Shown here in pieces: positions 41,277-50,661 of a stretch of DNA of 64,000 nucleotides. The stretch covers positions 1 to 64,000 of the forward strand of contig CAZZNE010000011.1 of NCBI GenBank assembly GCA_964655525.1, written 5' to 3'. Position numbers and translations under genes: made by a program. The notes below the pieces were generated by a model. The model saw nothing but the letters and a program-made list of their open reading frames with translations, was not told the DNA's origin and ran no database searches. The DNA comes from DLAJ01 sp964655525 (GTDB lineage Bacteria > Bacillota > Clostridia > Lachnospirales > Lachnospiraceae). Numbering within the stretch: the first letter of the stretch is position 1; each line of letters opens with the position of its first letter.

Positions 41277-43109
41277 ATGGGAGATAATGAAGTGAGAACA
41301 ACGAAAAGAGGCAGCGGTATTTATTTCAGCATCATTCTCCTGCTGCTTGTGGCAGCAGTATGGATCAGTCAGATGAGGAATCTGCCGAGCGATTATTCTT
41401 ATGATAGTTTTATGTGGGATTTAGAGCACGGAAACGTGTATGAGATTGAGATCCGTCAGAATGAGCAGGTGCCGACGGGAGCCCTGCACGTAAGCTTGAG
41501 AGACGGATCGGAGCGTACGATCTATGTGGCGGATGTCGTTGAGACGGAGAAAATTCTGCGGCAGTATGACGGCGTGGATGTGATATTGAGGGATGTGCCG
41601 CAGGAAAGCTGGTTTTTGAATTATGTTCTTCCGATCCTGGTCGGACTGATCGTGCTGGTATTTATTTTTGTGATGATGAACGCGCAGAACAGCGGCTCCA
41701 ACAGCAGCAGCAACAGAATGATGAACTTCGGAAAGAGCCGTGCGCGCATGGCGACGGATACGGAGACGACATTAAAGAATGTTGCGGGACTTCAGGAGGA
41801 AAAGGAAGAACTGGAGGAGATCATTGATTTCCTAAAGGATCCTTCAAAATATACGAGGGTCGGGGCGAGGATTCCGAAGGGCGTTCTTTTGGAGGGACCG
41901 CCCGGAACCGGTAAGACGCTGCTTGCCAAGGCAGTTGCGGGAGAGGCGGGCGTGCCGTTTTTCAGTATTTCCGGTTCGGATTTTGTGGAGATGTTTGTCG
42001 GTGTCGGCGCTTCGCGCGTACGTGATCTGTTTGCGGATGCAAAGAGGAATGCGCCGTGTATCGTGTTTATTGATGAGATCGATGCGGTTGCGAGACGCCG
42101 TGGAGCGGGAATGGGCGGCGGTCATGACGAACGTGAGCAGACCTTAAACCAAATGCTTGTCGAGATGGACGGCTTTGGCGTGAATGAGGGGATCATTGTC
42201 ATGGCGGCGACAAACCGTGTGGATATTCTTGATCCGGCGATCCTGCGTCCGGGTCGCTTTGACCGTAAGATCGCGGTCGGCAGACCGGATGTGAAGGGCA
42301 GGGAGGAAATTCTGGGCGTCCATGCGGAGAATAAGCCGCTTGCTGAGGATGTGGACTTAAAGCAGATCGCGCAGACGACGGCGGGCTTTACGGGAGCGGA
42401 TCTTGAAAACCTGCTCAATGAGGCAGCGATCGTAGCAGCGCGGGAAGACCGTTCTTTTATCAAGCAGAGCGATATTCGGAAAGCGTTTATCAAGGTCGGC
42501 ATCGGCGCGGAGAAAAAGAGCCGTGTCATTACGGAGAAGGAGAAAAAGATCACCGCGTATCACGAAGCGGGACATGCGATCCTGTTCCATGTGCTGCCTG
42601 ACGTCGGTCCGGTATATACCGTGTCGATCATTCCGACGGGGGTCGGCGCGGCAGGCTATACGATGCCGCTTCCCGAAAAGGATGAAATGTTCCTCACAAA
42701 GGGCAGGATGCTTCAGGATATTATGGTATCGCTTGGCGGGCGGATCGCCGAGGAGATCATTTTTGACGATATCACGACAGGCGCGTCCAGCGATATTAAA
42801 AAAGCAACCGAAGAGGCGCGGAGCATGGTGACGCGTTACGGTATGTCGGAAAAGATCGGTGTGATCAATTATGCGCATGATGACGACGAGGTATTTATCG
42901 GGCGTGACTTTGCGCATACAAAGGGCTACAGCGAGGTGATGGCGGGAGAGATCGACCGCGAGGTTAAGCAAATCGTGGACGACTGCTATCGCAAGGCAAA
43001 ATCCATTATTGAAGAGCATATGAATGTGCTGCACCGCTGCGCGGAGCTTCTGCTTGAAAAAGAGCGCATCACCAGGGACGAATTTGAGTCATTGTTCTCT
43101 GTTTTGTGA
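41277..43109 (+). CDS. ftsH: FtsH ATP-dependent membrane protease
   Basis: Hexameric AAA+ zinc protease that degrades membrane and soluble proteins. It has about 610 residues: a membrane helix (about 12-31), an extracytoplasmic domain, a second helix (about 110-132), and the AAA domain with GPPGTGKTLLAKAVAGE, IVFIDEIDAV and the SRH region ATNRVDILDPAILRPGRFDR. The protease domain has HEAGHAILFH and its third zinc-ligand Asp region near GASSDIKKATEEAR. ATG 41277 lacks a good ribosome binding site. GTG at 41292, with GGGAG 8 nt upstream, is an equally good or better start. Confidence 0.97.
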   Translation: MGDNEVRTTKRGSGIYFSIILLLLVAAVWISQMRNLPSDYSYDSFMWDLEHGNVYEIEIRQNEQVPTGALHVSLRDGSERTIYVADVVETEKILRQYDGVDVILRDVPQESWFLNYVLPILVGLIVLVFIFVMMNAQNSGSNSSSNRMMNFGKSRARMATDTETTLKNVAGLQEEKEELEEIIDFLKDPSKYTRVGARIPKGVLLEGPPGTGKTLLAKAVAGEAGVPFFSISGSDFVEMFVGVGASRVRDLFADAKRNAPCIVFIDEIDAVARRRGAGMGGGHDEREQTLNQMLVEMDGFGVNEGIIVMAATNRVDILDPAILRPGRFDRKIAVGRPDVKGREEILGVHAENKPLAEDVDLKQIAQTTAGFTGADLENLLNEAAIVAAREDRSFIKQSDIRKAFIKVGIGAEKKSRVITEKEKKITAYHEAGHAILFHVLPDVGPVYTVSIIPTGVGAAGYTMPLPEKDEMFLTKGRMLQDIMVSLGGRIAEEIIFDDITTGASSDIKKATEEARSMVTRYGMSEKIGVINYAHDDDEVFIGRDFAHTKGYSEVMAGEIDREVKQIVDDCYRKAKSIIEEHMNVLHRCAELLLEKERITRDEFESLFSVL

Positions 43110-43259
43110 AAAATAGACAAAAAAATACAAAGCAAATTGTAATATTTGTGAATTTCAAGAATGGATTTGCACAGAGACTTTTGCTATGATACTACTTGTA
43201 ACCCCCCAATACATTTTATAGTTTTTTGCTATACCCCATAAGTAAGAAATACCTTCTCT

Positions 43260-43293
43260 AAAAAAGACAATTGCTTCGGCAACTGTCTTTTTT
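43260..43293 (+). terminator. terminator between ftsH and the GH13 gene
   Basis: AAAAAGACAATTGC / GCAACTGTCTTTTT stem with a TTCG tetraloop and T run. An extended -10 (TGCTATGAT, 43182-43190) lies upstream of it, so it could act either as the ftsH terminator or as an attenuator in the GH13 leader. Confidence 0.82.
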
Positions 43294-43393
43294 ACCCTTT
43301 AGGGATTGAATATCCCAATTTTTTCATATAAAATAATTAACAGAGAACGACGCAGAGCATGTGTGTCGGAAACAGGCGGCATGGAGGCTGAAA

Positions 43394-45541
43394 ATGGATT
43401 ACCTAAAAATATTAAGAGCGGAGGAGCAGCTGCAATATATTAAGGATATGCGGCCTCTGCTTCGGAAAAGGGCTCTTTTTTCCGATACGACCGAAGATTA
43501 TGTGACCCCGTCCCAGCCAAGAAAATATGATATGGTGCGGATCCGGTTCCGGGCGGGCGTGGACAATATCGACAAGGTCTATTTGGTCTGTAACGGAATC
43601 AAGATACTGATGACGAAAGCCTTTTCGGATGAGCTGTTTGATTTTTATGAAACAGATTATCAGCTTGAGAATGAGCGGATTTATTATTACTTTGAGGTGC
43701 AGGCCGGCAGGATCACCTGTTATTTTGATACGCGCGGCGTGCAGAAGCAGCCGGATGAGTATTATCGGTTCTCGATCATTCCGGGATTTTCGACGCCGGA
43801 ATGGGCAAAAGGCGCTGTGATGTACCAGATCTATGTGGATCGCTTCTGCAACGGGGATCCGAGCAATGACGTGCTGACCAACGAATATGTGTATATCGGC
43901 AATAAGACCCGAAGGGTGGAAGACTGGTACGAATATCCCGATAAGATGGATGTGCATCGTTTTTATGGCGGCGATCTTCAGGGCGTGCTGGATAAGATGG
44001 ACTATCTGCAGGGGCTTGGGATTGACGTGATCTATTTCAATCCGCTTTTTGTCTCCCCGTCCAATCACAAGTACGATATCCAGGATTACGATTATATCGA
44101 CCCGCATTTCGGAAAGATCGTCCATGACGAGGGCGAACTGCTGGGAGATGGGGCAGATGACAACATTCACGCGACGCGCTATATTGACCGTGTGACGAAT
44201 AAGGAGAATTTAGAGGCGAGCAATGCGCTTTTTGTCAAGGTAGTTGAGGAGGCGCATCGACGCGGCATGCGCGTGATCTTGGACGGCGTGTTCAATCACT
44301 GCGGTTCTTTTAATAAATGGATGGACAGGGAGCGCATTTACGAGAATGCCGAAGGATATCAGAAAGGCGCGTACGTTTCGGAGGAAAGTCCTTATAATTC
44401 ATATTTTGATTTTTTCGATAAAGGGAAATGGCCGTATAACGGCAGCTATGACGGATGGTGGGGACACGAAACCCTCCCCAAGTTAAATTACGAGGGTTCC
44501 AGAAATCTGTACGATTATATTCTGTATATTGCGCGCAAGTGGGTTTCTCCGCCGTTTAACTGTGACGGTTGGCGTTTGGATGTGGCGGCGGACTTAGGAC
44601 ATTCGCCCGAGACCAACCATCAGTTTTGGCGCGATTTCAGAAGGGCGGTCAGGCAGGCAAATCCGAATGCGATCGTGCTTGCCGAGCATTACGGCTCTCC
44701 GCACGACTGGCTGGATGGAGAACAATGGGATACCGTCATGAATTACGACGCGTTTATGGAGCCTGTCACATGGTTTTTGACCGGTATGCAGAAGCACAGC
44801 GACGATTACAGACAGGATCTGCTCGGAAATGCCGATGCTTTTTTCGGAGCGATGCGTTATCATATGGTAAGCTTTACGATGCCGTCCCTGTATGTGGCGA
44901 TGAACGAGCTTTCCAATCATGATCATTCCCGGTTCCTTACAAGGACGAATCATGTGGTCGGCCGCATGAATAATCTGGGGAGTGAGGCCGCGAACCGCGG
45001 TGTTAATAAGGCGGTCATGCGGGAGGCGGTCGTTATCCAGATGACATGGCCGGGCGCGCCGACGATCTATTACGGGGATGAGGCAGGTTTGTGCGGGTTT
45101 ACCGATCCCGATAACCGCCGCACCTATCCGTGGGGACGCGAGGACCTGGAGATGATCGCGTTTCATAAAGAGATCATCCGTATTCACAAAGAGAATCAGG
45201 AGATCAAGACCGGTTCGATCAAGTTTTTGGTCGGGAAATACAATGTGATCGGTTATGGGCGTTTTAATCGGGAGGAACAGACCATAGTGGTGGTCAATAA
45301 TAACGACTATGAATTTTCTGAGGAGTTGTCCATCTGGGAGCTCGGTATTCCGAAAGGGACGACGATGAAACGGCTGTTATATACGACGGAGAACGGATAT
45401 GATACCCAAGAGGAATGGTATCCTGTCAAAAACGGCAAGATGCTCTTTACGCTTCCGGCTCATTCTGCGATCGTACTAAAGCATAAAAATCAGACACAGG
45501 AAAAAGAGAACGAAACAATGGGACACAGGTGGATTTTCTGA
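43394..45541 (+). CDS. GH13 alpha-glucosidase (neopullulanase or cyclomaltodextrinase type)
   Basis: Hydrolyses alpha-glucans or maltodextrins, probably in the cytosol as there is no signal peptide. At 715 residues it has an N-terminal beta domain of the CBM34-like type, then the catalytic barrel. Conserved regions: DGVFNHCG; GWRLDVAAD with nucleophile Asp396; VLAEHYG with acid/base Glu431; ELSNHDHSR with Asp510. A C-terminal beta domain ends in a HSAIVLK segment. ATG 43394 has GGAGG 7 nt upstream. It stands alone; no sugar transporter is adjacent. Specificity within the subgroup is not determined. Confidence 0.92.
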   Translation: MDYLKILRAEEQLQYIKDMRPLLRKRALFSDTTEDYVTPSQPRKYDMVRIRFRAGVDNIDKVYLVCNGIKILMTKAFSDELFDFYETDYQLENERIYYYFEVQAGRITCYFDTRGVQKQPDEYYRFSIIPGFSTPEWAKGAVMYQIYVDRFCNGDPSNDVLTNEYVYIGNKTRRVEDWYEYPDKMDVHRFYGGDLQGVLDKMDYLQGLGIDVIYFNPLFVSPSNHKYDIQDYDYIDPHFGKIVHDEGELLGDGADDNIHATRYIDRVTNKENLEASNALFVKVVEEAHRRGMRVILDGVFNHCGSFNKWMDRERIYENAEGYQKGAYVSEESPYNSYFDFFDKGKWPYNGSYDGWWGHETLPKLNYEGSRNLYDYILYIARKWVSPPFNCDGWRLDVAADLGHSPETNHQFWRDFRRAVRQANPNAIVLAEHYGSPHDWLDGEQWDTVMNYDAFMEPVTWFLTGMQKHSDDYRQDLLGNADAFFGAMRYHMVSFTMPSLYVAMNELSNHDHSRFLTRTNHVVGRMNNLGSEAANRGVNKAVMREAVVIQMTWPGAPTIYYGDEAGLCGFTDPDNRRTYPWGREDLEMIAFHKEIIRIHKENQEIKTGSIKFLVGKYNVIGYGRFNREEQTIVVVNNNDYEFSEELSIWELGIPKGTTMKRLLYTTENGYDTQEEWYPVKNGKMLFTLPAHSAIVLKHKNQTQEKENETMGHRWIF

Positions 45542-45547
45542 GGAAAT

Positions 45548-45582
45548 CCGGTGCGGGAAACGCTTTGATCAGCGTTTCCCTA
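45548..45582. repeat. hairpin between the GH13 and DUF4015 genes
   Basis: GGGAAACGCT / AGCGTTTCCC stem with a 6-nt loop, followed by CTAAAACC with no T run. It shares its core with the rqcP hairpin. Confidence 0.65.
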
Positions 45583-46992
45583 AAACCAGCCTGTGTCATA
45601 TTTTACCGTAGCATTCCAAAAGATCCATTCGTCGTAGCCTGCATCTTGAACTGCGCGGAGCTGATCCTGAATCTGCTCCCTGCCATATTCGATATGCCCT
45701 CTGACCCATGTGGCGGTAAATGCCTGAAGCCAGGGGCGCACGCGGCAGTTCACCGGCATGCCGTTCTCTAAGACGGCGCAGATCGTATCGTGTCCGTACT
45801 GATCGAGTACGGCGCGGGATGCGTTTAATGCTGCCGTGACAGTACGGTAAGGCTCGGCGTCCGGCACGTCGAGCCGATAGACGCCCGCACCGTAATGCGA
45901 GGGGTAGATCATTGGGCAGATGACGTCTAACTTGGATGCCATGACGGCATAATCCTGTCCGACAATGTCGCGGTCCCCCGCGTTGTCAATGATCGTGCCA
46001 TATACGTCGGCGGAAACGGTGACGGAATAAGGGGAAAGCGTCTCGCGAGCGTAATCCGTAAAGGCGTTGATGATATCGGATTTCGTATAGGTTTCGGCAA
46101 GCTCTCCGAACACGACGCGGTCCATTCCTCTGTCGGTGGAAAATCGAATATAATCAAACTGAATCTCATCAAAACCAATACGCGCCGCTTCAGTCGCGAT
46201 CTCCATCAGATAATCCCACACGCCCTGCTCATAAGGATTGACCCATGCAAGTCCGCTGTTATCGTGGAAAATGGTTCCGTCTTCCTCGTGGAGCGCATAT
46301 TCCGGTATGGCTTTTGCGAGGTAAGGGTCCTTGAACGTGACGATGCGGGCGATCAGGTAAATATTGTGTTCTTTGCATTCCGCGATCAGGCTTTCGATGT
46401 CGGGAATATAAATGGCGGATGAACCGATTTGCTGTACGGTCGGCGTATTCATCTCATAAGTGACCTGTCCCCGGTCGTCCTTGATGTCAATGACAAAGGC
46501 GTTGATGTCGGTCTCGTCGGCGAGCGCGATCAGATCGTGGATGCGGTCGATGCCCGCGATGGCGGCGGTGACGTATATGCCGTGCACGCGGAAATCAGGG
46601 TCGCCGGGCAGGGGCTCGGAATGAGCGCTGTCGGGAAGCACGTTGTCAGCCGGTAACTCACCTTCGTCAGAGGGAGTTCCCGCGTCTGTCACGTCGTCTG
46701 TTCCGACATCAGAATAAAAAGCGTGAAAAACGCCTGTGGCAGACGTATCAGCGCAGTCTGCGGTCCGGGGCGTGATGCCGCAGACGCCGGCAGCCTCGCG
46801 GTTGATGCGTGCGACAGCGAGCGGTGCGGAAGCGGTAGGATCTGAGGAAGCTTCTATGGTTTGATCTCCGCATGAGGACGTAAAAAGAGCCAGAATCAGA
46901 AGCAGGACGGAAAATGCGCGGCTTCTGCTATGACCGTTATGCCGATCAGCGACTTTTTGCGGGTGTAATTTATTTGTTATCTGCATGGACAT
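45580..46992 (-). CDS. DUF4015 putative glycoside hydrolase lipoprotein
   Basis: A 470-residue lipoprotein. The N-terminal signal is followed by lipobox LFTSSCG (Cys near residue 42). A low-complexity linker leads to a TIM-barrel-like DUF4015 domain: RIHDLIALADETDINAFVIDIKDD, LIARIVTFKDPYLAK, IGFDEIQFDYIRFS and MIYPSHYGAGVY. The family is annotated as putative glycoside hydrolase. Its substrate and catalysis are unproven. The Asp/Glu-rich strand ends (FDEIQFDYIRF) fit catalytic positions by analogy. It converges with the GH13 gene. It may be involved in wall or polysaccharide turnover. Confidence 0.87.
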   Translation of the reverse strand: MSMQITNKLHPQKVADRHNGHSRSRAFSVLLLILALFTSSCGDQTIEASSDPTASAPLAVARINREAAGVCGITPRTADCADTSATGVFHAFYSDVGTDDVTDAGTPSDEGELPADNVLPDSAHSEPLPGDPDFRVHGIYVTAAIAGIDRIHDLIALADETDINAFVIDIKDDRGQVTYEMNTPTVQQIGSSAIYIPDIESLIAECKEHNIYLIARIVTFKDPYLAKAIPEYALHEEDGTIFHDNSGLAWVNPYEQGVWDYLMEIATEAARIGFDEIQFDYIRFSTDRGMDRVVFGELAETYTKSDIINAFTDYARETLSPYSVTVSADVYGTIIDNAGDRDIVGQDYAVMASKLDVICPMIYPSHYGAGVYRLDVPDAEPYRTVTAALNASRAVLDQYGHDTICAVLENGMPVNCRVRPWLQAFTATWVRGHIEYGREQIQDQLRAVQDAGYDEWIFWNATVKYDTGWF

Positions 46993-47100
46993 CAGAGCTC
47001 CTACGTGGAAATTTTAGGCTTTTTATGTCGATATTATATACAAAAAAAGAAAAATAAGCTATACTGAACAAAGAAATTTCATAAAAAGAGGCGGGTTACT

Positions 47101-47571
47101 ATGGATATGATGGATATTGTAACGGATTATCAGCAATTGAATCAGGTACAGACACAGGGTGTTAACGCCACGTGGAAAGCGGTCAGCAATGCGGCAAAGG
47201 CGGCGGAAAGCGCGGAGACGGAAGATAAGGGGGCGGCGTTTGCGGAGGCGCTGAAAACGGAGATTGATAACTTACAGCAGCGCAATGAGCTTGAAACCGC
47301 GCTCGGGGGATCGTCCCTGCTCGGCGTGACGGAGAATTTGAATAACGTTTCGGAGATGCTGAAGACCGAGAGCGGAAGACAGGCGATCGGCGCGCTGGCG
47401 GACAACGCGATGGCATCCATCGTATTCGGAACGAACAATTCAGATCAGAATGCGCTCCTTCGTTCCATGACACAGGTCAATACATCGGAGCAGAGTTTGG
47501 AGGAAGCGCTGAAGGATGTTCTTGAAATTTTGGAATCCAAGGGCGCGAGCGATCAGACGGAGGACGAATAA
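47101..47571 (+). CDS. small helical protein of unknown function
   Basis: A 156-residue protein I do not recognise. It is soluble, acidic and alanine/glutamate/leucine-rich, with predicted helices throughout (MDIVTDYQQLNQVQTQGVNA at the start, EALKTEIDNLQQRNELETAL in the middle, EEALKDVLEILESKGASD near the end). No signal peptide or membrane helix. It has a GAGGCGGG ribosome binding site and its own terminator; it is monocistronic. The next gene converges with it and encodes a chemoreceptor, but a link is speculative. Confidence 0.6.
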   Translation: MDMMDIVTDYQQLNQVQTQGVNATWKAVSNAAKAAESAETEDKGAAFAEALKTEIDNLQQRNELETALGGSSLLGVTENLNNVSEMLKTESGRQAIGALADNAMASIVFGTNNSDQNALLRSMTQVNTSEQSLEEALKDVLEILESKGASDQTEDE

Positions 47572-47609
47572 AAAAAGAACCATGGCCAGTGAAGGTCATG
47601 GTTCTTTTT
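47572..47609 (+). terminator. terminator after the small helical protein
   Basis: AAAAAGAACCATG / CATGGTTCTTTTT stem, a 12-base interior with GCC/GGT pairing, and a T run. Confidence 0.88.
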
Positions 47610-47614
47610 AACTT

Positions 47615-47734
47615 ATGGAAAATTTCTAAGTCCCGGAAGAATTGCTTAAGCAATATCCCAAAAGAACGCGAAAAATGTGGAACATTCTCTTGCGTTCTTT
47701 GAAAGATTGGCGCAACCGCGCCAATCTTTTTTAG
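47615..47734 (+). repeat. composite hairpin element, copy C
   Basis: The linker atggaaaatttctaagtcccgg is followed by a degenerate GAAGAATTGC / GCAAT stem, an AAAGAACGC-x-GCGTTCTTT stem and an AAAGATTGGCGC / GCGCCAATCTTT stem with T run. The last stem overlaps the stop codon of the minus-strand chemoreceptor gene. Confidence 0.75.
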
Positions 47735-49254
47735 TGGTTTTGGATCGCTGCCAGTTTGCCCGCATCCTCATTTAAGCTCTGCACAAGAGAGCCGACGGCG
47801 GTGACGATCTGCTGATTCTGCTCACTGCCGGCATACGTCTCATTGGAATGCGCGGATACCTCTTCCGTGATCGATGAAATCGTCTGAATGCTGTCAACAA
47901 TGACCTTGTTTGCGGAGGCAAGCTCGGAAACGATGGATGCGAGCGATGCCGACTGCTCCTGAATATGGGAGGTATTTTGGGCGATCGTATTGAAAGATTC
48001 CGCGGTCTTTTCCGCAGAGGCATTTTGCTTTTTGTTGCTCTCGATCAGATGGTTGATCGTGTCGATCATGACCTTAAGCTGATCGGAAATATTATTGATA
48101 AGGCCGGTAATATTTTCTGTTGCAGAGGTCGTCTGCCCTGCAAGACCGGATATTTCGGAGGCAACGACCGCAAAGCCGCGGCCTGCATCTCCTGCGCGCG
48201 CAGCCTCAATGCTTGCGTTGAGCGATAAAAGACTTGTCTGGGAGGCAACATTGGTGATCAGATCCGTGATGGAATTCATCTGATCGGTGTATTCTCGGAA
48301 GGATGCAAGTGCGGAAGCCACATCAGCACTTGCCTTGTCGGACTGTCCCGTCAGATTGATCAGGGAGGATACATGTTCCTGTCCGGTGCGGACCGCGGAA
48401 GCTGCGGAGCTTACTTCCCCATGAATCTCGTCCACAGAGCGTTCAACGGTCGAGATATGTGCCTGAATCTCCTCTGTCTTGACAAGCTGGTTTTGGATGG
48501 CTTCAGCGGATTCGTTTGTGCCGGAAGTCACCTCGGACATGGAGGTCATCGTCTGTTCAACGGAATTTTGCAATGTGCCCATCTGTGAGGCGATCGCCGT
48601 CACGTTCTGAGTCATATTTTTGGAAATTTGCATGGTATGTTCGAAAAGCCCGGAGATCTTCTTCTTTTCTTCATCGATTCTTGCCATTTTCATATTTTGG
48701 AAACGGGATGTCTCATAGGATACAATAAGGAAATCGATCGTCATGATCAAGGTAAGGAAGCCCTGTATCTCTAAAGCGACAATGTCCTGCGGGGCAAGCT
48801 CCTTTGTGAGTGCGGAGAAAACGATATAACCGATATTTTCCGCAATAACGCCTGCGCCGATCATGGTAGTATAACGGAAATCATTGTACAGCGTGATGAC
48901 GATCAGCATCGGAAATACATAGGTAAACACCAAAGCGTTCTGCGCTGTAAAGAGCAGGAACGTGTACAGGATGGCATAACCGAAAGATACGATATGTTTG
49001 ACCATCGTGGTATCGCGGCGTCTGCAGTAAAAGATCCAACTTAGGAATACCGGCACAAGGGCTAAAATAAATGTTACGATGACATAGCCGATCGTACGGT
49101 TTTTCTTGATGACCTCCATGGCATAGGCGGCGCAGATGACGACTACAATAGCGGTCAGCGCAATACAGCAGACCTTGTTTGCAATTGACATTTCCTCCGA
49201 CGAGTTGCCGCGCGGCGCATCCACAAGAGTATCGGAAATTGATTTTTTGGACAT
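47731..49254 (-). CDS. membrane methyl-accepting chemotaxis protein
   Basis: A 507-residue chemoreceptor. Residues about 25-185 contain six hydrophobic helices with very short loops, so sensing is probably intramembrane or cytosolic. No HAMP domain is evident. The C-terminal signalling domain (about 200-507) has the coiled-coil tip LLSLNASIEAARAGDAGRGFAVVASEISGLA. ATG 49254 follows AAGGAGG at 9 nt; the longer open frame to 49398 is noncoding. No chemotaxis genes are adjacent. Confidence 0.9.
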   Translation of the reverse strand: MSKKSISDTLVDAPRGNSSEEMSIANKVCCIALTAIVVVICAAYAMEVIKKNRTIGYVIVTFILALVPVFLSWIFYCRRRDTTMVKHIVSFGYAILYTFLLFTAQNALVFTYVFPMLIVITLYNDFRYTTMIGAGVIAENIGYIVFSALTKELAPQDIVALEIQGFLTLIMTIDFLIVSYETSRFQNMKMARIDEEKKKISGLFEHTMQISKNMTQNVTAIASQMGTLQNSVEQTMTSMSEVTSGTNESAEAIQNQLVKTEEIQAHISTVERSVDEIHGEVSSAASAVRTGQEHVSSLINLTGQSDKASADVASALASFREYTDQMNSITDLITNVASQTSLLSLNASIEAARAGDAGRGFAVVASEISGLAGQTTSATENITGLINNISDQLKVMIDTINHLIESNKKQNASAEKTAESFNTIAQNTSHIQEQSASLASIVSELASANKVIVDSIQTISSITEEVSAHSNETYAGSEQNQQIVTAVGSLVQSLNEDAGKLAAIQNH

Positions 49255-49382
49255 GGACTTATCCTCCTTATATGTATGACTAGACTTTTTTATTTTATCA
49301 TAAATGTGCGGACTATTAAAGTAAGAAATCGTAAAAAAGAGATAAGAAAAAGTACTTTTCAACAGAGGGAAGATAGGATAAA

Positions 49383-49480
49383 CTAAAAAAGAACGCAAAG
49401 AATGTGAAACATTCTTTTGCGTTCTTTCGAAGAATCGCTTACGCGATTCTTCCGGGATGGAGAAGTTTCCTATTAGGATA
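49383..49480 (-). repeat. composite hairpin element, copy D
   Basis: Minus-strand copy with linker taggaaacttctccatcccgg, a GAAGAATCGC / GCGATTCTTC stem and an AAAGAACGCAAAAGAATG / CATTCTTTGCGTTCTTT stem with T run. Positions 49383-49435 are identical to the reverse complement of 11267-11319. Confidence 0.88.
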
Positions 49481-49547
49481 AATAAAGAACAAAAAATGCG
49501 CCGAAAACGGATTTTTTAGAATCACAGCGGGCGGCGGGGGAAGATTC

Positions 49548-50267
49548 ATGCATGTAGCAATGGGAAGTATCCGGAAAAATGCAAAAGAGGGTGTGTGCTT
49601 TATCATCGGCGCCGGAGAAATCGATAATCCGGGCTGGTTTCGGAGACAGGTAAGACCAAAGGAGAAGGATTATCTGATCGCGGCGGACGGCGGCTTTGCA
49701 ATCTGCGACCGCTGCGGCATCCGCGTGGATGCATTGATCGGCGATTTTGATTCGCTGGGCTTTGTACCCGATCACCCGAACGTGATCATGCTGCCGCAGG
49801 AGAAGGATGATACGGATCTGCATTATGCGGTAAAAAAAGGGTTGGAAAAAGGCTATCGCACCTTTGAGATCTACGGCGCGTCGGGCGGCCGGGAAGGGCA
49901 CACGATGGCAAATTACCAGACGCTCGTCTATTTGGCGCATCAGCGCGCCTGCGGCATTCTGCGCTCCATGAATGTGCAGGTGACGGCAATTGATAATGAT
50001 ACGCTGCGCCTGCCTGCTTACAAGAACGGATTTGTGTCGATCTTCTGTATGGGAGAACGGGCGGAGGGCGTTACGCTGAAAGGCTTGAAATACCCGCTGA
50101 CCGAGGCGGTGGTAGTCAATGATACGCCGATCGGCGTAAGCAATGAATTTATCGGAGAGACGGCCGAGATCACGGTGAAAGACGGCACGCTGTTAGTCAT
50201 GTGGGAAATCGGCGGTTCCAAAAAGTCAAACACCCCGTCGCAAGCGGCAGGGCATCAAATAATATAA
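49548..50267 (+). CDS. thiN: thiamine diphosphokinase
   Basis: Transfers pyrophosphate from ATP to thiamine to make thiamine diphosphate. It has 239 residues (start may be at the second ATG). Catalytic-domain motifs include IAADGGFAICDRCGIRVDALIGDFDSLG, LPQEKDDTDLHYAVKKGLEKGY, and GASGGREGHTMANYQTLVYL. The C-terminal beta domain contains FVSIFCMGERAEGVTLKGLKYPL. GGGGGAAG precedes the ATG. It stands alone; no TPP riboswitch is visible upstream, where copy D of the hairpin element lies. Confidence 0.92.
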   Translation: MHVAMGSIRKNAKEGVCFIIGAGEIDNPGWFRRQVRPKEKDYLIAADGGFAICDRCGIRVDALIGDFDSLGFVPDHPNVIMLPQEKDDTDLHYAVKKGLEKGYRTFEIYGASGGREGHTMANYQTLVYLAHQRACGILRSMNVQVTAIDNDTLRLPAYKNGFVSIFCMGERAEGVTLKGLKYPLTEAVVVNDTPIGVSNEFIGETAEITVKDGTLLVMWEIGGSKKSNTPSQAAGHQII

Positions 50268-50271
50268 AAAG

Positions 50272-50344
50272 AGCGCGAGACGGGACTCGAACCCGCGGCC
50301 TCGACCTTGGCAAGGTCGCGCTCCACCAACTGAGCCACTCGCGC
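50272..50344 (-). tRNA. tRNA-Gly (GCC)
   Basis: A 73-nt cloverleaf: 7-bp acceptor GCGCGAG / CTCGCGC, D arm GGCTC, anticodon stem CGACC / GGTCG with loop TTGCCAA giving anticodon GCC, T arm with GGTTCGAGTCC. CCA is not encoded. It lies 3 bases downstream of the other tRNA-Gly. Confidence 0.96.
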
Positions 50345-50347
50345 ATA

Positions 50348-50418
50348 AGCAGGTGATGGGAATCGAACCCACGTATCCAGCTTGGAAGGCTGGTGTTCTA
50401 CCATTGAACTACACCTGC
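50348..50418 (-). tRNA. tRNA-Gly (TCC)
   Basis: A 71-nt cloverleaf: acceptor GCAGGTG / CACCTGC, anticodon loop CTTCCAA giving anticodon TCC, T arm with GGTTCGATTCC. CCA is not encoded. First gene of the two-tRNA unit. Confidence 0.96.
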
Positions 50419-50466
50419 AAAATATGAAATTGTAAGATCCATTCCGTAAACTCAAGAACGATAATC

Positions 50467-50495
50467 ATTTTAACAAAGAATCCTTGTGGTGTCAA
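50467..50495 (-). promoter_or_regulatory. sigma-A promoter of the tRNA-Gly pair
   Basis: On the minus strand, TTGACA (50490-50495), 17-bp spacer, TAAAAT (50467-50472), about 50 bases upstream of tRNA-Gly(TCC). Confidence 0.8.
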
Positions 50496-50661
50496 TTCTT
50501 TTTTTCTAAAAAATGATCCAAAAAAATTTATAAAAAAATCGCATGATTTTGTCAGATTTCAAGAAGATAAAAAGTATATAAGATGTAAGCTCAAAATTAT
50601 CATGACCGGTCAAGGGAAACAAAAAGAGCATTTCATGATCGTGCGAAGGAGGTGAAAATGC

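Noticed and set aside
49381..49547. TPP riboswitch before thiamine diphosphokinase
   Set aside because: The gap is occupied by the composite hairpin element copy D; no THI-box-like sequence was found.
50590..50650. ECF-type autoregulated promoter (GGAAAC ... CGT) before the sigma gene
   Set aside because: GGAAAC is present, but the distance to the CGT is about 19 bases, longer than the usual 16-17, so it is not reported as a feature.
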